Below are positions 1 through 64,000 of a stretch of 64,000 bases of DNA, piece after piece (position 1 is the stretch's first letter; each line of letters begins with the position of its first letter). The stretch is from Amorphochlora amoebiformis (Eukaryota; Cercozoa; Chlorarachniophyceae): the NCBI GenBank assembly GCA_054601695.1, contig BAAHQB010000188.1, positions 186,001-250,000 on the forward strand, given 5' to 3'. The translations under genes and the position numbers were made by a program. A model generated the notes under the pieces. The model saw only the letters and a program-made list of their open reading frames with translations. It ran no database searches and was not told the DNA's origin.

Positions 1-1178
1 TTCAACATTTAATTTCAAGATCTAATTGAATGTGCTACGATTTGACTAACCGTTGAATCCCCGACTTTGTTAATTAATAAAGCGCAATTTTCATATATTT
101 CTTCTATCGCATCACGCTCTCACTGACACCATCACAGTCACTTTTTTCTCTTACCAACTTTTGAAATTCCCGTTATAATCCGTAATCCCGGTACTGGAAA
201 ATCATACATGTAACTTTCTTAAGCAATCACGTTAATATACATAAATTGTGATACAAAAGCCTGAAAATGCAGAAAATTCACCCCCGGACACATGAAATCA
301 TTAGTATATAATATACCCACTTGGGTTATCAGATCGGCCGAGATATGTATATGTCGATATGCTGATATTGCATTTCGATATCCCGAACTTTAAGATATCA
401 AATATCGAGATATCGCAGATATATATTATTAAACTGTTCAAATTCCAGGAGAACCTAAGGCGAACGAAATCGTGAAAGACCGCCAAGCGGATGTGATTAC
501 GATTTATGGTGCTTGGCGACCTGGCCAGCACCGCGCCTGCTGCAGTCGACTGGCTCCAGCACCCGGAGGAGCTGAAACGAGATCACAGCCATTAAAGGTA
601 AACGTACCCATCCTCTAGCGACCGTGGAAACGTGCACCAAATTCATCACGACCCGTGACTCGCCGTGAGAGCATTTGTAAATTCCGTTGAGTTGACGATC
701 GCGCGTCAAGCGTATACAATGGCCGTAAATTGAGCTCAAATCGTTAGCGTAAATGGACGAGTGAATCTCCCCGCACAGGTGTCAATTAGTGTAAGATTTT
801 CAAAAAGCAAAATTCACAGTATAGATATGCAGTCTCTCAGTGTGAGTGGATCACAAGTTGACAGTAATAACGTAACTAATCGGTGTTTCTTTTAATACCA
901 ACTTCATAAAGGGTCTTCTATAACAAGCTAAGATCTCTCGAATCGAGTCAATCGACACACTGCCGATAATGATATTCAGATATTCAAATTGAGATATCTC
1001 GATATTCTGAGATCGATATACGATTCCTCCGACGAGTAGGGCGTTACGTCTTGTTGTTGTCTACCTTGAATTTACTTCAGAAGCTCGGGAATATTGTGGC
1101 CCCGATATATCGGGGGTTTGTTCCACGAGATAGTTGATATAACTAGCTCAACGCATTACAGCTAGATACCTACATTTT

Positions 1179-1342
<164 letters not shown>

Positions 1343-1419
1343 TATTTGTGTGCATATGTTCTATTGAACTACACATCGTGAAGATTGAGGGGTATAATCT
1401 AAATGTATGTGTACATGTA

Positions 1420-1457
<38 letters not shown>

Positions 1458-1496
1458 CATATATGTATGTGTGTGTGTATGTATAATTCCATACAG

Positions 1497-1538
1497 AATA
1501 GGTTGTGGTACTTCAGAAGCAAATATACAGCCTAACCT

Positions 1539-1541
<3 letters not shown>
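1497..1541 (+). repeat. Echo of the ankyrin start exon
   Basis: A degenerate copy of the 1657-1713 exon lies upstream after its own ag. The start codon has become ATA, and the frame reads as [11 protein letters not shown] instead of [13 protein letters not shown] tracts separate it from the real exon. Confidence 0.75.
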
Positions 1542-1593
<52 letters not shown>

Positions 1594-1613
1594 ACACACA
1601 TATACACACACAC

Positions 1614-10745
<9,132 letters not shown>

Positions 10746-11199
10746 CCGAATTAGTATACTACATGCGAGTTTCGTAGAAATAATACGTGATGTTAGAGGA
10801 ATTAACACACGTGTGCATGTATGTATGGAGTATATAGAGTATATCTACTAGATCTAGTATATAGCAATGACTTAGTTTGATGTAGAGTGGTTCATTATAT
10901 AAATTATGCGGTGAAGTTGGATAAACTAGATAAATGTATTTAGCTAGATATATTAACTATATTTGTGTGCGTCACAGTGTGTGTTAATAAATATTGCATA
11001 TGTGTTCCATGCTGTAATTTCAATTGTGATACCCGTACCGTACACGAAAATAAGAGAAGAACATCTATCTAGTCTATTCATGTATAAATTGAAATTATGA
11101 AATTCATTCATGCAATCTCTAGAATCTAGAGAATATAGTCAATAATATCGAGAATATGGACTCAATATGCAGATATAAAAATTAAAAATACATCATAGA

Positions 11200-11247
<48 letters not shown>

Positions 11248-12453
11248 ACTGAGTATAACTAGTATAATAATATTACATAATAATTCCGATGATCGCATGA
11301 TGGATTCATTTATGTTCTTGTATACATAATTTATTCATGATTCATGATACAACTTACTACAAGACTTATAACTTCTAGAACTTAGTATAAGTTGTATAAT
11401 ATATTATATATCGCACGATATTAATCTTCTGACTCATGAATTCATAATTATTTTAACTCAACAGATCCGATGGCATTAATATACTTGTCTAACTGGCCTA
11501 CGTATACAATGGTACTAGAATCAATCTAGTCAATTGGCATGCTAATTTTTTTAGACAAGTTCATCCAGTTCATATTGAAGTACATCATACTGTACATGTA
11601 CTAGATGTATATCAGTGATCATAATCATTAGTATAGTTCCCGGTGATAGGTTTTCTTTCATCCGTGCTTGAAGGACATACCTACACGGTCATGATGCATT
11701 AATACCCATGCTCGCTAGACGAGTTTGCATACTCTCAGGCATAGCAGCAACCCCTATGTACATATTTACACGACCGGAATGCATGCCCGCTCTCTTACAA
11801 TCTGTCTTCAGTTCGACTCTGGTCTCACACACAGTTGAATACCACCCACTCTCCAAAACCCGAGGAATTAGATTTAAAACCGCGGCAAAATAAGCCTAAC
11901 ACATCGTACGGAACCCTCTCTGGTCTCCGTGCACCTCCTCCTCGGCAACAGAACGATTTCGAATCAACCCCGGGCGCCAATGGTCGGTCATTGGTTGTGA
12001 CGCAGCGCTATGTAGCCTAACGTGACATGAAAGCTTGTATCACAGATTTTGCGTGATTTAGCCTTCTGTGATCATCGTTTAGCGTGACACGACCCTATGT
12101 ATGTACATTATTCGGTACTATCCGGTAGTACCAGAAGGATACCCCAGGTGACATTGCAGTGTGACAACGTTGATTAATCAGAATGACAGAGTGTGACACG
12201 GGTGATGGACAAGGTGACATAATGCGTGATTCGAGAGAAATTCTCGGCTTCTCTTGGCGGTAAAATCCCAAGGCCGGGCCTGAATTCAAGCATCCCCCCT
12301 CCACAACTCGCAAAAAGGCTAAAGGAGTATGCGTTCGCCTTTCACGCTGACGGGCTACATTGCTCTCATGGGTTCGCGAATTTTTTTAGTGCTTCCCTGT
12401 TGGAAATCCTGACGTATTCCGATGCTACAACAGGTTTTGCCGCGGTCGGTATT
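10746..12453. other. Spacer between the ankyrin gene and ClpB
   Basis: 10.75-11.65 kb is AT-rich but not TA-repetitive, and is dense in CTAG words (for example 10848-10862 and 11115-11130). 11.7-12.0 kb is GC-richer, with a 61-codon frame from ATG 11708 that I do not recognise. 12.0-12.2 kb has repeated GTGACA/TGTCAC words and a GGTAGTACC-type motif near 12113-12135, shared with the dispersed elements at 19.9 and 30.0 kb. The frame of ClpB exon 1 stays open upstream to 12226 but has no ATG before 12454. Confidence 0.7.
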
Positions 12454-18160
<5,707 letters not shown>

Positions 18161-18748
18161 GTTAGGACAAGCGCCGTTGACGGTTGGGTAGGTGGTGAAT
18201 TTAGATGAGCTACGGGTGTTCCGAGTATCCCGAATTACGGATCCGTGGAAACCAGTGTCTTCTTATAAATATTAGAGATTAGTTGATAACTAGTCGGAAA
18301 AACTTCGTACACGCTTACTGTCTTATATGCGCACGCAGATTTAAATTAAAGTTTTCAATGTATATGTCTTTTATGACAAAACACGACTAGACGATCCTAA
18401 CGGCCTTACTGATCGGGTGAACCTCACCGAACGAATAACCTAGATACTAGAGATAATTAAACTAGTGCGCAGGCTTTTGTGGTAAAGAAAAGCAAGTATG
18501 CCCGAATCGTTCACGATAAGTCTAACCACCGAATATCCACTAATACTAGTAATCTAGAGTCTAGTAGTCGACGTCGATGATCTAGAAGTAAAGACTAGAA
18601 AAATGGCCGATACAGATACAATATACACTCTAAACTGAAAATTAATTTAAATTGTAAATCATCTAGATAATTAGTAGGGATGATCGATCGATATCGATTA
18701 TCTTGTTATTTAGGCCTTGCGAATGATTATAACTCTAGTACATGCAAA
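18161..18748. other. Convergent spacer between ClpB and the P5A ATPase
   Basis: 588 bp separating two stop codons that face each other (18160 on +, 18749 on -). It contains no TA array. CTAG occurs repeatedly (18380-18700), and GATCGATCGATATCGAT lies near 18681. It must hold both 3' UTRs; ATTAAA at about 18345 is a possible plus-strand poly(A) signal. Confidence 0.6.
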
Positions 18749-47727
<28,979 letters not shown>

Positions 47728-48091
47728 ACGGTCCTAGGACGTCTCAATATTTAATTTAGAACTTCGTACAAGCCGAAATATGGCGGGAAACACGCGACAA
47801 CCAACCCACGGAGCGCCACCAACGACCCCCTGAAGCGGTCCACGTGTCTGCCCCGATAAATTAAGGATGTCCGAGATCTTTTCGGCGGAACTTGAAATAT
47901 TTGAAATCGACAGTAGATGCTTGGTCTTGCGTTTGGGTTCTTGTTGGCGGCTGAAGGCACGTTTCTGACGGTAGGAGTATGATAAGTGTATGGAATCATT
48001 GGAAATGTACATATTTTCAGAAAATTTTCAACTTTTTGCCGGGTTTTAATAGCGAGAAAACAGTGTGCGTGGGATTTGTCTCAGGATGCAC

Positions 48092-48159
<68 letters not shown>

Positions 48160-48523
48160 CATACATTAAACTCTTGAAATAAACTTAGAGTCTCGGCACA
48201 ATTCCCGAAAATTATTTCGCGGCTCTGAGCGGGTATTCGTTGAGTAAATACGGGCCTGAGAAGGCTAAATCTGCGTCTCTGGGCCTTGCTGAGATCCAGA
48301 TTGCACCAGTCGCCCAGTTTGCGGTAGGATTAGATACATGTATATGATTTGTTTACGTATGTATATGATTTGTTTACGTATATGCGCACATTATTAACGG
48401 AAAACGTCATGTAAGCAACTGTAGATATCAGGGAAAGAGAAAGAAGATATGGATATATGTATATGTATATGTATATATATATATATATCTGTGTGTATAT
48501 ATATTTATATTTATATATAATAA

Positions 48524-48565
<42 letters not shown>

Positions 48566-49436
48566 CATATTCTGAATCACGAAATGTACACAAAATGCGA
48601 TGGACAAGACGACAGCTGGCTCTCTTATCATAACTCGTGCTCTCCTATGCTTTCCCTTCTCTCCCTCCCTCGTCTCTGGGTCTCATACACCTTCTTCCTC
48701 TCTCTCTTCCTCTCTTCCGGTCTGTTCATCTCTCTTCTCTACCTTCCTCTATGTTCCTTTGTGATCTCTCTCTTCCTCTCTGCTCTCTCAATTCCTCTCT
48801 TCTCTCTCTCTATTCCTCTCTGCTCTCTCTATTCCTCTCTGCTCTCTCTCTATTCCTCTCTGATCTCTCTCTCTATTCCTCTCTGCTCTCTCTCTATTCC
48901 TCTCTGCTCTCTCTCTATTCCTCTCTTCTCTCTCTCTATTCCTCTCTGCTCTCTCTCTCTATTCCTCTCTGCTCTCTCTATTCCTCTCTTCTCTCTCTCT
49001 ATTCCTCTCTGCTCTCTCTCTCTATTCCTCTCTGCTCTCTCTATTCCTCTCTGCTCTCTCTCTATTCCTCTCTGCTCTCTCTCTATTCCTCTCTGCTCTC
49101 TCTCTATTCCTCTCTACTCTCTCTCTATTCCTCTCTGCTCTCTCTATTCCTCTCTGCTCTCTCTCTATTCCTCTCTGCTCTCTCTCTATTCCTCTCTGCT
49201 CTCTCTCTATTCCTCTCTGCTCTCTCTCTATTCCTCTCTGCTCTCTCTCTATTCCTCTCTGCTCTCTCTCTATTCCTCTCTGCTCTCTCTCTATTCCTCT
49301 CTGCTCTCTCTCTCTATTCCTCTCTGCTCTCTCTCTATTCCTCTCTGCTCTCTGTTCCTCTCTCCCCTTCTTCTCTTCTCTCCCTCTCGCCTCTCTCTCC
49401 CTCGCTCCTCTCTCCATTCTCTTGATAGATCTGTTG

Positions 49437-49500
<64 letters not shown>

Positions 49501-49609
49501 ATATACTTATATATTTATATGATTTTATAATTACATTACATTACCTTATGTAATATTATCTTACCGTATAGTATTACATTATCTTATATTTGTATATCTA
49601 TCTGTATAA

Positions 49610-49657
<48 letters not shown>

Positions 49658-49662
49658 ATATA

Positions 49663-49722
<60 letters not shown>

Positions 49723-49893
49723 TTTTACAATTTATGTATAAATCTTGTATGTTTCTAACATATATGTATATATATATATATATATATATGTTTATATATA
49801 TATATGTATATATATATGTATATTTACACGAGCATCAAAATTACATCATTGTTTTTTTTTTGGTGTATATGTAATAATATATATATATATATT

Positions 49894-49980
<87 letters not shown>

Positions 49981-49990
49981 ATAGAGATAT

Positions 49991-50036
<46 letters not shown>
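47728..50036. other. Divergent spacer between P5A ATPase and EF-hand gene
   Basis: Should hold the P5A promoter and the missing first exon of the EF-hand gene. 47.73-48.08 is mixed composition; 48.08-48.16 is (TA)n; 48.34-48.38 duplicates tatatgatttgtttacgta; 48.6-49.43 is the pyrimidine minisatellite; 49.44-50.03 is (TA)n with short islands at 49535-49610, 49725-49760 and 49830-49870. An ATG at 48584 opens [18 protein letters not shown] with possible donors but no phase-matching support. Confidence 0.6.
48776..49360 (+). repeat. CTCTCTATTCCTCTCTGCT minisatellite
   Basis: About 28 tandem units of 19-23 nt (tctctctattcctctctgc), very homogeneous, differing in the number of CT pairs. Occasional T/A substitutions turn Ctgctc into cttctc or ctgatc. 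Confidence 0.97.
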
Positions 50037-59445
<9,409 letters not shown>

Positions 59446-60317
59446 AAATCTCCAAACCTCTCGCAACTCTCTCGCTGAGATTCTTATCTTGCGCTTAAAG
59501 AGCAACAGAGCTTGCTTGGATTGTTTCCGAGAGATTGTTCAGATCACGCTTAGATCGCGTTTTAATCATTTCTGAGTGATCTCTGAAGTACGAGCTCAAA
59601 GGATTATTTTAGAAAAAAATGGCTTAAAGACGTATTCAATCGGGATAGGGTGGTGTGGGGCTTTGATTTTATGGTCACTACGGCTAGTAAGATATCGGAG
59701 GCAGAGAATAGCTGGGTAACTATGTTACACGGAATTTTTCAATCATTTAGAGTATGTATTGTGACGTGTACACGCGTACATTTGGTAAGAAAGTATGTAT
59801 ACTGTCCGTAAAATATGTACATGAGTGTTCGAGGAGCTATGGTAACTGAAGTTTTGTAACTGTGTTACACACCCTAGTGTGTTTCTGAAAAACAGCGTGT
59901 TATTGACCCGAGCGTCCAGTGATATCTTTGTGATGTTTTTATCAGAAAGACGAGGTTCTCAAATATTTCGGTCTGCAGACAATCTAGATGACAGCGACTG
60001 GTCAGTGGTTGCAGAAGTAATCGCTATTGGTTCCTTTCGAAATAGCAGTGAGCTTGCGCGAGAGCGTACACCGTGAAGGATGGTGTTGAAAAGGCGAGGA
60101 TTGGAGGTTTAGACATGCTCACGAAGAAATTGCGACCTGGTGACGTTGGAGTGCCAGTTTTGTATCTGGAGTATTGAAGATATTATTGATAACATCATGG
60201 TAAATAATCCATCTTATTTCGAAAATATGCATGGATATTTATATATACTAGATATATATATATATATATATATACATATATAAATATCTAGATATAATTA
60301 TAATATATACTCTAGAT

Positions 60318-60368
<51 letters not shown>

Positions 60369-61125
60369 ACGTATGTATCTAGTGTATATATAATGCCGCC
60401 GGTACGTACGTATACCGGTACGCGTACGTAGTACTACGTACGTACGTACTACACCTAGACACATTGGACTACGTATATACATTACATCTTGCACCAGAAA
60501 AGACACAATTGATATGTCTAGAATCTAGATGTCATACAGTATCTAGGTATACGTCTAGACGTATCCGTATACGTACCTGACGGTACCACTGGTGCGACGT
60601 CGCTTAGAAATTATATAACTACTAGATCTTGTACTAGACTAATTCTAGTAATTATACGCTATTACTACTAGCTATTACTAATCTAGCTAATACTAGACTA
60701 ATAGATGGCTTTCACGTAATGTCTAGATGTACGTGTCAATAATGACGGTATGCATGTATACTATATCTAGTATGTTACAAGTATATATATCTAGATATAC
60801 TAGATATACGCTAGATACTAAAATATGCATCTTGGTAATTAGTAAGTCTACGTAAGAAGAGTATATACAGTAGATACATTAGATCTAGTACTGTAGTAGA
60901 TACGTACTATTTAATCAGAGTGTAAACTCTAGGAACTAGCTAGGTCTAGTACTAGTATACGTAGGTTAAGCACATATATATATATATATATATAATTTAT
61001 ATATGTGTATATATATAATATATATATATATATATATCTAGATATCTAGATATATATACATATATATAATATATATATATATATATTATTTTTATTATAT
61101 TATATTATATATATATATATCTAGA

Positions 61126-61169
<44 letters not shown>

Positions 61170-61175
61170 ATATAG

Positions 61176-61250
<75 letters not shown>

Positions 61251-61561
61251 ATATATACATATATATACCGTATATACAGATTATATACATGACATATATC
61301 TTAGTATATCTACTACATCTATTATACGTATAATCAGTTCGTTAACAGGCTATATCTAGTATATACATATTCTTCTTGGTATTTCTATTTCCTGAAATAT
61401 TCGAATCATGATAACCTTTCTCGAAAACAGAAATCCGCCCGAAAAAAATATCCAGTCCGCCGAGTCCAATTAACATATCTCTAGACACGTGTGTAGACAC
61501 CGGGTAGTATCCGTCAGTGCCCGGGATTTTTGGGAATCCCGGACTTTGAACATGTTATGAT
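59446..61561. other. Spacer between two convergent EF-hand genes
   Basis: 59.45-60.2 kb is unique, moderate-GC sequence with a 65-codon frame (59879-60076) I do not recognise; it must include the 3' UTR of the upstream gene. 60.38-61.0 kb is saturated with GTAC, ACGT and CTAG words (for example 60400-60455). 61.0-61.27 kb is (TA)n. 61.38-61.56 kb is mixed sequence. Confidence 0.65.
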
Positions 61562-63810
<2,249 letters not shown>

Positions 63811-63855
63811 CTTAATATGTACATATATATATATATATATATAATATTATATAAA

Positions 63856-63905
<50 letters not shown>

Positions 63906-63939
63906 ATAGTAGTAACAATACCGCTACTCTAACAATAAA

Positions 63940-63986
<47 letters not shown>

Positions 63987-64000
63987 TTTCATGAAGAATA

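Noticed and set aside
48584-49522. 312-codon frame beginning [10 protein letters not shown]
   Set aside because: After about 30 codons it is only the CT minisatellite. The start could be an exon but no donor fits the phase of the EF-hand exon at 50037.

Overview
Eukaryotic nuclear DNA, probably from a protist. The evidence is GT-AG introns, interstitial TTAGGG/CCCTAA telomere-type arrays, a P5A ATPase and an organellar ClpB with an N-terminal targeting extension. All five genes use the standard genetic code. I cannot name the organism; the TTAGGG motif argues against most land plants. By eye, well over half of the window is (TA)n microsatellite, and almost all of it lies inside introns.

Layout: (1) 1.66-10.75 kb, + strand: an ankyrin-repeat protein in about a dozen tiny exons; its N-terminal end is not fully resolved. 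(2) 12.45-18.16 kb, + strand: ClpB/Hsp100 disaggregase in 6 exons, 954 aa. (3) 47.73-18.75 kb, - strand, convergent with ClpB: a P5A-type ATPase (ATP13A1/Spf1 family). I reconstructed it as 51 phase-consistent exons of 19-200 nt (3657 nt, 1218 aa plus stop) spread over 29 kb. (4) 50.04-59.45 kb, + strand: a protein of repeated degenerate EF-hands in 14 recognised exons; its first exon was not found. (5) 64.0-61.56 kb, - strand: the 3' part of a second EF-hand gene, which runs off the right edge.

The main observation is the intron architecture. Most introns are runs of (TA)n bounded directly by gtatat and tatatag. Many also hold degenerating echoes of the neighbouring exon edge. Copies of an exon's 3' end with its donor lie downstream of the exon, and copies of a 5' end with its acceptor lie upstream, so the outermost copy is the one used. 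Four telomere-repeat arrays abut splice sites within about 12 nt. Some exons are as small as 12 nt. Short 59-89 nt introns survive only in ClpB, which suggests that TA invasion enlarged ordinary introns in place. Introns also carry a dispersed element family with ATATTGTTRGC-like inverted ends, long GA/CT tracts and minisatellites. Intergenic spacers are rich in CTAG, GTAC and ACGT.

The genes do not form one pathway: ER membrane-protein quality control (P5A), organellar proteostasis (ClpB), two calcium-binding proteins and an ankyrin scaffold. All exon joins are my own reading from splice signals, phase and family resemblance, without transcript data.
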